From the NCBI RefSeq assembly GCF_000381745.1, contig NZ_KB907015.1, forward strand, positions 1 through 38,088: 38,088 bases of DNA, in the 5' to 3' direction. Each line of letters starts with the position of its first letter. Within the stretch, counting starts at the first letter, position 1. The notes beneath the pieces were generated by a model that worked only from the letters and a program-made list of their open reading frames with translations, was not told the DNA's origin and did no database searches. Origin of the DNA: Psychromonas ossibalaenae ATCC BAA-1528. Lineage in GTDB: Bacteria > Pseudomonadota > Gammaproteobacteria > Enterobacterales > Psychromonadaceae. The position numbers and the translations under genes are program-made. Below, piece after piece: positions 8,660 through 16,580 of this stretch.

Positions 8660-9454
8660 TTACTGAACAAAAATCTGCTCTGTCGCCACCCAGTTTTGAA
8701 TTGAATCTCTGTTATCGTGAACGTATTGAGAATAGATGTAATCGACTGCCATCAGGAGCGGCATTTGCCCTGAAATCATGCCCGTTGACTCTTCGCCGTG
8801 TAAAGAGGCGGTTAACAGAGTCATATCTGCGGTGCTGATAAGCTTGGATTTTTCATTGGCGGTAATGCACAGAACCGTTATCCCTTTTTGCTTCATATCC
8901 TTAGCGTAATTCAGCATAGCCGCATTTTTACCCTTCAAAGAGAATAAAATAACCAGTGCGCCGGGTTTTAAGATAGAGCTGAGCATGCGCATTGAATCGT
9001 TATCCTGAACCACTTCAACAAACTTACCTAAACGTGTGAAGCGGAATTTAAAATCAGCCCCGGCTAACGCACTGTATCCTGATCCGAAAATATGGATAAC
9101 CTCATGCTGTCCGATAACAGCGCTGAACTTTGCAACCAGTTCTTTATCGAAACGTTTATCAAACTGCTGCAGTATATCGATGTAATCATTATGCAGGCCG
9201 TTTAATTTAATGCTTTCCTGCGGGGATTCCTGATCCAGCTGCTGCTGGTAGATAAACAGAAATTCTTTGAAGTTATTGAGTCCGATCTTTTTACAAAAAC
9301 GAGTAATTGAAGCTGTTGATACACCGATCAGAAGGGCCAGCTCTTCTATGTTTTTGACGGCTTTACGTGCTAGAAAGTAGTCTGCAATCTTACTGTCTGC
9401 AGAGGTAAATTTGATGCGTGCGTATTCAAATAGTAGTTGGAAGTCTTTATTCAT
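8660..9454 (-). CDS. RpiR/MurR-family regulator with SIS domain
   Basis: A 264-residue transcription factor. The N-terminal HTH_6 domain (about 1-75) contains LALLIGVSTASITRFCKKIG. The C-terminal SIS sugar-phosphate-binding domain (about 105-240) contains IHIFGSGYSALAGADFKFRF and ALVILFSLKGKNAAML. RpiR proteins usually sense sugar phosphates, which fits the phosphorylated product of the neighbouring PTS. E. coli uses the GntR regulator MngR for its mng genes, so this locus has replaced it. The start ATG follows AGGATCAA. Two copies of a 14-bp palindrome lie 42-106 bp upstream, suggesting autoregulation. Confidence 0.9.
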   Translation of the reverse strand: MNKDFQLLFEYARIKFTSADSKIADYFLARKAVKNIEELALLIGVSTASITRFCKKIGLNNFKEFLFIYQQQLDQESPQESIKLNGLHNDYIDILQQFDKRFDKELVAKFSAVIGQHEVIHIFGSGYSALAGADFKFRFTRLGKFVEVVQDNDSMRMLSSILKPGALVILFSLKGKNAAMLNYAKDMKQKGITVLCITANEKSKLISTADMTLLTASLHGEESTGMISGQMPLLMAVDYIYSQYVHDNRDSIQNWVATEQIFVQ

Positions 9455-9495
9455 TTGATCCTCGTTTCAGGAGATACAACAAGGATAACTTATAA

Positions 9496-9509
9496 CGAAA
9501 ATACTTTCA
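9496..9509. promoter_or_regulatory. Candidate RpiR operator (site 2)
   Basis: CGAAAATACTTTCA matches the 14-bp palindrome at 3709 at 12 of 14 positions and lies 42 bp upstream of the RpiR start. Confidence 0.4.
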
Positions 9510-9546
9510 CTTCAAGGTAAGAAAATGATATTTATGGTGGGGATGT

Positions 9547-9560
9547 TGAAAATATTTTAA
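9547..9560. promoter_or_regulatory. Candidate RpiR operator (site 3)
   Basis: TGAAAATATTTTAA matches the palindrome at 3709 at 13 of 14 positions. It is 51 bp, close to five helical turns, from site 2, which would put both on the same DNA face. Confidence 0.42.
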
Positions 9561-9564
9561 CTGC

Positions 9565-9601
9565 GGCGAAGTGCTGCTAACAATGTCGAATACACTTCGC
9601 C
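9565..9601 (-). terminator. Hairpin after porin gene
   Basis: GGCGAAGTG and CACTTCGCC form a perfect 9-bp stem with a 19-nt loop, starting about 20 bp beyond the porin stop. Read on the minus strand it is followed by GCAGTTAAAATATTTT, only weakly T-rich, so termination may be partial. Confidence 0.5.
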
Positions 9602-9620
9602 GGGGGGGAGAGGTAATTGA

Positions 9621-10814
9621 CTAAAAGTAATACTCAAGTCCCAATCGCGCTTCAGTGTAGTCTACACTGTCTAGTTCCATCGCTTTAAGACGAAGATAAA
9701 TTAGTGCATCGTCATCAATAAAGTACATCGCCTGACCGGAAATGACGTTATCTGCTGTATCTGCCACTTTTACACTGTCAATTTCGAGATCACTGTTAGC
9801 AGCATAACCGATTTTAAACTGCCAGTAACCTGTCGAGTATAATGCGCCTACAGAATATGCAGTCTGATCCTGAACGCTGCCTATTTCAGATTCTAGGGAT
9901 TCACTGCTGTAGTCTGAGTATTCGGCGGTCATTACTTTATAAGCACCAAATAAACCAATTCCGTTTTTAAAGTTCAATTCATAACCAGCAATATAAGTGG
10001 TGTATTCCGATTGTGCTGTTTTACCGTCAGTTTCACCGCTTGTATCTTCAACATTTACCAGACGGCCGGTACCATATTCATAACCTAAATGCAGCTTTAA
10101 CGGCCCTTGGGTATAATGCGCCGATCCACCGACAAAATTACTGTCTGAATCATTGGGATTATTACCTCGGCCGATTGCGGTTACGACTGAAAAGCCAGAC
10201 CAGACCGGGCTCTCCCAGCTGATTTGATCTGACTGACGATCGTAATTTGCACCGCCTTCAATATCTGCTCCCCAGTCAAAGACATTACCTAACCCTGGAT
10301 TTGAGTAAGGCCAGTCAACAATATCGTACAGCGGTGTGGTAAAGCGCCCGAACTTGATAAGTCCCCATTTTTCATCAGTAAAGCCTGCATAGGTATCACG
10401 TAAACCAAATTGACCGTCACCTTCGTTATCACTCCAGCCGACATTATTGCCTTCAATCTGCCAGACCAGTTTAGGCGCGCGGGCCATCTCTTTTTCACCG
10501 CGGAAACCGATACGTGATTCATTTTCAATGCGGTTAACGGTGTCTTTGCCGTCTTCTCCCAAACTGAACAATGAAATAGCGACCTGGCCGTATAATTCAA
10601 TCGGTTCATCTTCACGAGTTTGCTCAACATCTTCTTTATGTTCAACAGCGTAAATACCGATATCATCATTTTTCTTGCTGTCTTTAACCTGTGTATCATG
10701 CTGAACTGAGTATATATCGTCGCCTTTTTTACCTTCTTTATCCTCTTTAGCTAAAACTGGTGAAGCAATTACGGAGGCAAGAATTGATGTTATCAATAGT
10801 TTCTTCTTGAACAT
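9621..10814 (-). CDS. Outer-membrane porin (Gram-negative general porin family)
   Basis: A 397-residue beta-barrel porin with signal peptide MFKKKLLITSILASVIASPVLA. After a charged linker of about 45 residues rich in K, D and E, the barrel begins ELYGQVAISLF. It shows the porin motifs ESRIGFRGEKEM and AYAGFTDEKWGLIKFGRFTTPLYD-type loop 3 region, and ends in EARLGLEYYF with the C-terminal phenylalanine needed for BAM insertion. The acidic/lysine N-terminal linker (two repeats of DDIYSVQHDTQVKD / DDIGIYAVEHKEDVE) is unusual for the family. Next to the PTS-mannosidase genes it probably admits the substrate across the outer membrane. Confidence 0.9.
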   Translation of the reverse strand: MFKKKLLITSILASVIASPVLAKEDKEGKKGDDIYSVQHDTQVKDSKKNDDIGIYAVEHKEDVEQTREDEPIELYGQVAISLFSLGEDGKDTVNRIENESRIGFRGEKEMARAPKLVWQIEGNNVGWSDNEGDGQFGLRDTYAGFTDEKWGLIKFGRFTTPLYDIVDWPYSNPGLGNVFDWGADIEGGANYDRQSDQISWESPVWSGFSVVTAIGRGNNPNDSDSNFVGGSAHYTQGPLKLHLGYEYGTGRLVNVEDTSGETDGKTAQSEYTTYIAGYELNFKNGIGLFGAYKVMTAEYSDYSSESLESEIGSVQDQTAYSVGALYSTGYWQFKIGYAANSDLEIDSVKVADTADNVISGQAMYFIDDDALIYLRLKAMELDSVDYTEARLGLEYYF

Positions 10815-11271
10815 TTTTTATTCCTATCTATTTTTTAGATTAATAAGTTACAGCTCAATAAACGTAATCAATCTGCCGCGGTGAAATGCCGCTTCCCTTT
10901 CCTTTTATCTGGCTTCATGCCCTGTTGTACAAATTAACTAAGTCTCTTTTGTTGTGCTCATGCTTGTTTCCGTAAGTAATATACAACTGCCGAAAAGGAT
11001 AAAAAATTGGACATTTATATGAAAAACAGCACATATCTACTGCCGGATAAGAAACATGATCTAAATCTCGTTTGCTTGCTAGGAGAGGGCATGAGCAGCT
11101 TGTTTATACCTCATTACCATGCTTCGCGTGGTAATGCATAGATTCTTGCGTAATGTTGTTGCTGGCAGTACGAATTTCTTCGCGGCTATGGGAGCTAGTG
11201 AAAACTTGTTGCTACACTTTGTGTAGCGGTGTTATGGTGTGTTTAATTATTAATCATAGTGAGACAGCGCA
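10815..11271. other. Intergenic region with hairpin repeat at 11112-11136
   Basis: No gene is seen. The left part is the porin promoter region. CATTACCATGC-TTC-GCGTGGTAATG (11112-11136) is a near-perfect 11-bp stem with one wobble. It belongs to the widespread type of hairpin written CTCGTTCC(A)ATGCTC..GCGTGG(G)AATGCA. A related but diverged copy follows nudC at 12567. CTCGTTTGCTTGC...GGAGAGGG near 11072-11098 resembles the tail of the 12.6-kb repeat. Confidence 0.45.
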
Positions 11272-11631
11272 ATGACGTTACCAGTACCCGGCGAGCCGGT
11301 AAGAGGTTCAAAAACCGGTAAGCCGATTATGGCTTTATTTGATTTGTTAGGCCGTACCTGGTGCATGGGTATTATCTGGCAGCTGAGTTTAAGCAATGCC
11401 ACTTTCAGGCAGTTACAAGCGCGCTGCGAAGATATTTCTCCGACATTATTGAATAAAAGACTGCATGAGTTAGCTCAATTAGGTTTAGTGAAAAAAACCG
11501 AGACAGGTTACGGGTTAACGGAGCAGGCGTCAGCGTTGGCATTATTAATCAAACCTATGGGACCCTGGGCTCGCTCCTGGGCTGAAAACCTGCCGCAACA
11601 GTTAAAAAGCAAGGAAAAAAATGATGCTTAA
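11272..11631 (+). CDS. HxlR-family winged-helix regulator
   Basis: A 119-residue DNA-binding protein. The HxlR core reads LLGRTWCMGIIWQLSLSNATFRQLQ, then ISPTLLNKRLHELAQLGLVKK as recognition helix and wing, and GYGLTEQASAL. Such MarR-like proteins often sense electrophiles or redox state through cysteines; C32 and C50 are present. It overlaps the start of nudC by 11 bp, so the two are translationally coupled and the regulator probably controls its own operon. The ligand is unknown. Confidence 0.85.
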   Translation: MTLPVPGEPVRGSKTGKPIMALFDLLGRTWCMGIIWQLSLSNATFRQLQARCEDISPTLLNKRLHELAQLGLVKKTETGYGLTEQASALALLIKPMGPWARSWAENLPQQLKSKEKNDA

Positions 11632-12553
11632 ATATAGTGAAATGCAGCTCAATCGCTGTTCAAATCAGCGCAAAAATCCGCAGTGGTTAGAGAGTCAGAA
11701 AAACACTAACAGCCGCTGGGTGTTGATGCATTCTGATCAAAACTACTTTAGTCAGGGTGATAACAGGCCGCTGTTTTTATCACTTGAAGCCGTAGAGCAT
11801 CTGAATTTAGACAATGCGGTATTTTTAGGTATTGATGAAAATAACGATAACAGACCATATTTTGCTTTAGATTTAACTGATACAGATCAGGCGTTAACTA
11901 CTGTGTTTTTAGCACAGGGAGAATTTATTGATTTACGTAAATTAGCCGTGGTGCTTGATAACCAGTATGCATCATTACTCGCACTGGCTCGGGGAATCTG
12001 CTTCTGGCATAGAACCCATGGTTTTTGCGCGCGCTGCGGCACTGCAAGTCAGTTAGTAGAAGCGGGGCATTCTAGATTATGCAGCAGTCAGGAATGCGGT
12101 CATCACACATTTCCGCGTACTGATCCGGCAGTGATCATGATTGTCAGAAAGACTTTCGCCGATGGTATTGAACGCTGTTTGTTAGGCCGTCAGGCATCAT
12201 GGCCGGACGGTGTTTTTTCAACCTTAGCCGGCTTTGTGGATCCGGGGGAAACATTAGAAACTGCCGTCGCCCGGGAAGTGCAGGAAGAGTCCGGTATCAG
12301 CGTAAATAATGTTCAATATATAACCTCGCAGCCCTGGCCGTTCCCGTCATCGATTATGTTAGGTTTTATTGCTGATGCCTGCAGTGAAAAGATTCAAGTT
12401 GATAAAGATGAATTAGATGATGCCCGATGGTTTTCCCGTGATGATTTGAACGCTTTCGGAGAATGGGGCGATGAAGGTGCAGGTTTTAAATTATCGAGAG
12501 TTGATTCCATCTCGCGTTACTTAATTGAATACTGGCGAAAGCTGGGGGATTAG
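11621..12553 (+). CDS. nudC: NADH pyrophosphatase / NAD-cap hydrolase NudC
   Basis: A 310-residue Nudix hydrolase that cleaves NADH to NMNH and AMP and removes NAD caps from RNA. It has the NudC zinc ribbon (CARCGTASQLVEAGHSRLC followed by SSQECGHHTFPRTDPAVI), the Nudix box GFVDPGETLETAVAREVQEE with the catalytic glutamates, and the NudC-specific SQPWPFPSSIMLGF. The first 110 residues are longer than the E. coli N-terminal domain (257 residues in total). Start is one of two adjacent ATGs inside the end of the HxlR gene, after AAGGA. Confidence 0.95.
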   Translation: MMLKYSEMQLNRCSNQRKNPQWLESQKNTNSRWVLMHSDQNYFSQGDNRPLFLSLEAVEHLNLDNAVFLGIDENNDNRPYFALDLTDTDQALTTVFLAQGEFIDLRKLAVVLDNQYASLLALARGICFWHRTHGFCARCGTASQLVEAGHSRLCSSQECGHHTFPRTDPAVIMIVRKTFADGIERCLLGRQASWPDGVFSTLAGFVDPGETLETAVAREVQEESGISVNNVQYITSQPWPFPSSIMLGFIADACSEKIQVDKDELDDARWFSRDDLNAFGEWGDEGAGFKLSRVDSISRYLIEYWRKLGD

Positions 12554-12566
12554 TAAGCAATATACC

Positions 12567-12700
12567 TCGTTCCAATGCTCTGCGTGTTCCCGCGCAGAGA
12601 ATTTATATGGCTGTACCGTACTGTTCGTACTGATGTTTTAACCCGCAAACTTATAGTGTATAAGTCGCAACGGGGCGTTTCGACTTGGCTTGCTGAGACG
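12567..12700. repeat. Hairpin plus 42-mer repeat, copy 1
   Basis: CTCGTTCCAATGCTC leads into CTCTGCG-8 nt-CGCAGAG (12578-12599). After about 60 bp comes the 42-mer 12659-12700 (TATAAGTCGCAACGGGGCGT...). The same arrangement with a similar 44-mer follows the aminotransferase at 15681-15775. Both copies lie just downstream of a plus-strand gene. Confidence 0.55.
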
Positions 12701-12796
12701 GGAGAGGGGTATATAACCACAGGTTTTGATGTACATTTCGGTTTTCTTTAGGGGCAATTTGAACGAATAACTAGCCTATTTAAAATTAATATTTTA

Positions 12797-13144
12797 TTAA
12801 ACAAAGCCTTCAGCTGCATCAATTGCGCACCGAGCCTCAATTAGCGTACAACCAGTCTCTGCCATTAATTGATTGACCGTAATTTCAGGGGTAGATTCCA
12901 TTATCAACGTTAAACTATAGATCGGTTTTGGTAGCGCTTTATCAATGGCTTCCGCAATCCATAATACTTTTTCCATCCGTATTTTTTCACTTATCTCAAC
13001 AAGCTGACTTTGGTTGCCCATTAGTAACCAATTTTTCGAACGGCGGATACGCTTTAAGCTACAACCGTGTTGAGTAGCAAGTCCTACCATTGTCGCTTTA
13101 CAGTCAATACGATGTAGAAAATTATTTAACTTAATTGATATCAT
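12797..13144 (-). CDS. Small protein with UBA-like C-terminal helix pair
   Basis: About 115 residues from the ATG at 13144; upstream starts at 13177 (ATG) and 13198 (TTG) would give up to 133. HGCSLKRIRRSKNWLLMG is a basic central segment. The end VNQLMAETGCTLIEARCAID resembles the UBA-like motif at the N-terminus of EF-Ts (VKELRERTGAGMMDCKKAL). I recall similar small proteins in Vibrio-like genomes labelled 'ribosome recycling factor family', but cannot verify it. Basic region plus UBA-like end would suit a ribosome- or RNA-associated factor. No signal peptide; monocistronic. Function unknown. Confidence 0.6.
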   Translation of the reverse strand: MISIKLNNFLHRIDCKATMVGLATQHGCSLKRIRRSKNWLLMGNQSQLVEISEKIRMEKVLWIAEAIDKALPKPIYSLTLIMESTPEITVNQLMAETGCTLIEARCAIDAAEGFV

Positions 13145-13357
13145 TTTTGAAGTGTGATTTGGCACTGCACCCACCATTAGGATTGTTTGATAAGTCAAAG
13201 GTCAATAATAACTGCTACGCAGACGTTTGACGAACATGAGCCTTAAAGCATGCTCTGTATATGGAGTATCTGTTACTTGAATAAACTTATGTGCTTGGCC
13301 TATAACCTTGGTAACAATAAATCGTAAGCTTGTTTTCTCCCATGAAGCGAGCGTTAT

Positions 13358-13380
13358 CATAGAGGAGCTTTTTCTCTATG
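13358..13380. terminator. Hairpin downstream of LysR gene
   Basis: CATAGAG-9 nt-CTCTATG is a perfect 7-bp stem whose loop ends in TTTTT. A second small pair, TGAGCT / AGCTCA around a T-run, lies between it and the LysR stop. They may end LysR transcription, but neither has a proper trailing T-run on the minus strand. Confidence 0.3.
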
Positions 13381-13403
13381 GTGAGCTAGTAAAAAAAGCT
13401 CAT

Positions 13404-14303
13404 TCACGAGCTATTTTTTGCTGTATCTAATAGCCAATTAACAAAAGCATCAATATTTGGTGTGGTTCGCCTTAATGGGTCTGTAATTATGTAATGGGCA
13501 CCAATCGCAATTGGTTCTAATTCAGCGATAGCTGGTACTAATATACCAGTTTTTAATTCGTGTTCGATATAGGCTTTGTTAGTCAGAGATATTCCAAGTC
13601 CAGTTACAGAAGCTTGAATTGCAGTGTCATCATGTTCAAACCTTAATGAATTTTCAAAGTTTAGCTTAAAATCTGGTACGGATTTCAACCATAAACGCCA
13701 ATCACGTCCCGTTGGTTCATTGAATATTAATCTATATTCACTTAAGTCATTAATATTAATTGGTTGACCTTTTGGAAGGATGGATGGTGAGCATACGGGC
13801 TGAAGCCACTCAGCCATAATAAACTGGCTGTTATTTGGTGGTGAACTATCTTCGTCGTATGGATTTCCTAAAACATAAACTATCTTTGCGTCTAATTGTG
13901 ATCCTAATGGTTCATTATTACTTTTCCCTGTATGAATATTAATTGGATATTCAGGAAAACAAGATTCAAAAATAGACAGTCTAGGCATAAGCCAACGAAT
14001 TGCAAAACTTGTAGTAACAAGGATATCCAATTGTGGTGACATACCTCGAATTTCGTCAGAAACTTCAGCTATTTGCTGCATTGCCAAACTACTTACAGTG
14101 AACAAACGCTTTCCTTTATTAGTCAGTTTTACCCCTCTACCAAGGCGTTCAAACAACGAACAACCATAGTATTCTTCAAGCCGCTTGATCTGCCTGCTAA
14201 CCGCGCCTTCAGTAACACATAGTTGATTCGCCGCAGCTTTAAAACTCATATGAGAAGCAGATGCATTGAAGTAAGTAAGAGCGATCAATGGGGGAAGTTT
14301 CAT
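13404..14303 (-). CDS. LysR-family regulator (GcvA-like)
   Basis: Start placed at the ATG at 14303, giving MKLPPLIALTYFNASASHMS, the standard beginning of GcvA-like LysR proteins. Longer in-frame starts to 14441 would overrun the divergent gene. The protein has 299 residues. The HTH is FKAAANQLCVTEGAVSRQIK RLEEYYGCSLFER (residues about 20-53); the rest is the periplasmic-binding-like effector domain (DILVTTSFAIRWLMPRL, DDTAIQASVTGLGISLT). It is divergent from a class-V aminotransferase with a 115-bp gap carrying a LysR-type palindrome, so it very likely regulates that gene. Confidence 0.92.
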   Translation of the reverse strand: MKLPPLIALTYFNASASHMSFKAAANQLCVTEGAVSRQIKRLEEYYGCSLFERLGRGVKLTNKGKRLFTVSSLAMQQIAEVSDEIRGMSPQLDILVTTSFAIRWLMPRLSIFESCFPEYPINIHTGKSNNEPLGSQLDAKIVYVLGNPYDEDSSPPNNSQFIMAEWLQPVCSPSILPKGQPININDLSEYRLIFNEPTGRDWRLWLKSVPDFKLNFENSLRFEHDDTAIQASVTGLGISLTNKAYIEHELKTGILVPAIAELEPIAIGAHYIITDPLRRTTPNIDAFVNWLLDTAKNSS

Positions 14304-14324
14304 AACATTATGGTTATCATATGG

Positions 14325-14341
14325 CTTTACAATTTGTAAAG
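14325..14341. promoter_or_regulatory. Candidate LysR operator
   Basis: CTTTACAATTTGTAAAG has perfect 8-bp arms around one base and contains the T-N11-A core (TTACAATTTGTAA) expected of LysR sites. It lies between the divergent LysR and aminotransferase genes. Confidence 0.6.
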
Positions 14342-14418
14342 TATAATGACAAGCTTCATCGTTAGTCAAACTCTCTGTAAATGATTTATTATTAGATCGT
14401 TGAATTATTAAAGAGCAT

Positions 14419-15618
14419 ATGGCTATGACTATGAAAAACAAGACGTTACTGTATAAAGAAACACCGGGTAAAAAGAACGCTATTCACTTCAACAATGCGG
14501 GAGCCGCTTTAATGCCCGATTGTGTTCTAGATGCCCAACAACAACACCTCTCTTTAGAAGCTGAAGTTGGTGGCTACGAAGCTGCAAGTATTGCTTCAAA
14601 TAGAGTTGAGGCAGTGTACGATTCGATTGCAAAACTTATAAACTGTAAGCGGGACGAGATAGCTATTGTTGAAAACGCTACTGTAGGTTGGATGATGGCT
14701 TTTTATTCTATTCCTTTTGAGGAGGGCGATAGAATTTTAACTGCTGAAGCAGAGTACTCCTCGAACTATCTTGCTTATCTACACCTTCAAAAAACAAAAG
14801 GTATTAAAGTAGAAGTTATTCCATCAAATGAGTATGGCGAAGTGTGCACACAATCTTTAAGTGACATGATTGATAATAAAGTACGCTTAATTTCAATAAC
14901 ACATGTTCCAACCAATGGGGGGCTAATAAATCCCATCGTTGAAATTGGTAAAATTGCAAAAGAGAATAATATTCTGTACCTTGTCGATGCATGCCAATCC
15001 GTAGGGCAAATGTCTATAGATGTAAAAAAAATTGGATGTGATTTTCTTTCTGTGACGGGGAGGAAATATCTCAGAGGGCCAAGAGGGATAGGTTTCTTAT
15101 ATGTTCGAGAAACATTGATTGAAAAACTCCACCCTCCGATGATTGATCTTAGGTCTGCTCTTTGGACTTCTCCTGAAACTTATGAGTTAAGTAAGAATGC
15201 AAAGCGTTTTGAGAATTGGGAATTTAACTACAGTGCGTTACTTGGATTAGGTGCGGCAGTTGACTACGCACTAAATATTGGTTTAGAGAATATTGAAAAT
15301 GAAGTTCAGAGACTTGCAGATAATCTGCGTACTATGTTGTCTGAAATTGATGGGGTTTTAGTAACGGACATTGGAAGAAGGCAATGTGGAATAGTCTCCT
15401 TTTGTATTTTAGGCATACCTGCAAAAGAAATATTTGACTCACTAGGCAAGAAAAAAATAAGAGTAAGTATTAGTAAGCCTGAAAGCACACTAATTGATTC
15501 TAGAAAACGGAATCTTTCAAACATAGTACGTGCTTCTGTGCATTATTATAATGATGATGATGAGATTAGTACATTTGTGCACGAATTAGAGAAAATTATT
15601 GAAGAAGCCGCCACATAA
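14419..15618 (+). CDS. Class-V aminotransferase-fold PLP enzyme
   Basis: A 399-residue cytoplasmic enzyme of the cysteine desulfurase / isopenicillin-N epimerase group. Visible features are HFNNAGAALMP at the N-terminus, NATVGWMMAF (cofactor phosphate region), VDACQSVGQ with D190 (pyridine nitrogen) and Q193, and FLSVTGRKYLRGPRGIGFLY with PLP lysine K216. No conserved desulfurase cysteine loop is evident, so a lyase, epimerase or aminotransferase role is more likely than Fe-S work. Three candidate ATGs (14419, 14425, 14431) start the frame. It is expressed divergently from a LysR regulator; the substrate cannot be named. Confidence 0.85.
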   Translation: MAMTMKNKTLLYKETPGKKNAIHFNNAGAALMPDCVLDAQQQHLSLEAEVGGYEAASIASNRVEAVYDSIAKLINCKRDEIAIVENATVGWMMAFYSIPFEEGDRILTAEAEYSSNYLAYLHLQKTKGIKVEVIPSNEYGEVCTQSLSDMIDNKVRLISITHVPTNGGLINPIVEIGKIAKENNILYLVDACQSVGQMSIDVKKIGCDFLSVTGRKYLRGPRGIGFLYVRETLIEKLHPPMIDLRSALWTSPETYELSKNAKRFENWEFNYSALLGLGAAVDYALNIGLENIENEVQRLADNLRTMLSEIDGVLVTDIGRRQCGIVSFCILGIPAKEIFDSLGKKKIRVSISKPESTLIDSRKRNLSNIVRASVHYYNDDDEISTFVHELEKIIEEAAT

Positions 15619-15680
15619 CTATCTGAGTTCTAGTTCAATAAATTGGCGTCACAACCCTCATTTTGATGATAGATTCCTAC

Positions 15681-15775
15681 GCTCGCTTCTTTCCGGAAGC
15701 GAGCATAATAGTGATCACAGATTTTTAGCTTTATAAATCGCAATTGGGGCGTTTGCGAGTTGGCTTCCTGAGGCG
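15681..15775. repeat. Hairpin plus 42-mer repeat, copy 2
   Basis: GCTCGCTTC-TTTCCG-GAAGCGAGC (15681-15704, perfect 9-bp stem) is followed by 15732-15775 (TATAAATCGCAATTGGGGCG...), matching the 12659-12700 segment at most positions. It lies in the 251-bp gap between the aminotransferase and msrA. Confidence 0.55.
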
Positions 15776-15869
15776 CAAAGGGGCACATTCCGACTTAGAT
15801 AATATGACTGGCTGCACTTTTACTCTTCGTGCCGCTTAATGGACGTTTACCAGCTGTTTTTGTTAAATC

Positions 15870-16463
15870 TTAGTGTGCTGCTTTATCTCCCCAAATTTCT
15901 TTGAGTCGTTTATCACGGCCGCAGTTCCAGCGATAGAATTTATAGCGAACGGGGTTGTTTATATAATAATTCTGATGGTAACTTTCGTCACCTTTAATGG
16001 GGTAAAAGACAGCTGCTTCTAGGATTGGCGTAACCACTTTTTGATTAGGGAACTGCTCGGCTATTTTTCTTTTAGATTGTTCCGCTATCTTCTTTTCAGT
16101 TTGGCTGGCAGCAAAGACAGCACTTAAATAACTTGAGCCTTTATCACAAAACTGTCCTTTATCATCAAATGGATCAATGTTAATCCAGTAATGGTCTAAC
16201 AACTCTTTATAACTAATTTTTGCCGCATCATAGGTTATCTCAACAGCTTCATAGTGGCCTTTATGATTGCCAGAATAGGTTGGATCTTCTAACGTTCCGC
16301 CAGTAAAGCCGGAGATAACATCACTTACTCCTTCAAGCTTCTCAAAATCGGACTCCATACACCAAAAACATCCTCCAGCGAGTACGGCTTTATCTGCTGC
16401 TGCTGCATTAGATGCATAGAGCAGCAGGCTGGTTAATATAAACAATAGTGGTTTACATTTCAC
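15870..16463 (-). CDS. msrA: Peptide-methionine (S)-S-oxide reductase MsrA, exported
   Basis: Repairs oxidised methionine using thiol reductant. The catalytic motif is GGCFWCMES with C32, and GYAGG-type glycine motif appears as SGFTGG; YHQNYYINNP and the DPFDDKGQFCDKGSSYLS segment are typical of the family. Start taken as GTG at 16463, which follows AAGGAG at 7-bp spacing and opens a signal peptide MKCKPLLFILTSLLLYASNAAA. The enzyme is thus probably periplasmic, unlike cytoplasmic E. coli MsrA. An upstream ATG at 16523 would place 20 charged residues before the signal. 197 residues. Monocistronic. Confidence 0.93.
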   Translation of the reverse strand: MKCKPLLFILTSLLLYASNAAAADKAVLAGGCFWCMESDFEKLEGVSDVISGFTGGTLEDPTYSGNHKGHYEAVEITYDAAKISYKELLDHYWINIDPFDDKGQFCDKGSSYLSAVFAASQTEKKIAEQSKRKIAEQFPNQKVVTPILEAAVFYPIKGDESYHQNYYINNPVRYKFYRWNCGRDKRLKEIWGDKAAH

Positions 16464-16580
16464 AAGATTTCTCCTTCTTTTAACTAAAGAATAGTCTAAA
16501 TAGACTATGTCTAGATTGTACAAGGGGCATGGCTATTTTTGTGTTTTATTGCGTAAACGAATAAGCATGTTTATTCTGAA

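Noticed and set aside
14419..15618. IscS/SufS cysteine desulfurase
   Set aside because: No Fe-S scaffold genes nearby and no clear catalytic cysteine loop; only the class-V fold is certain.
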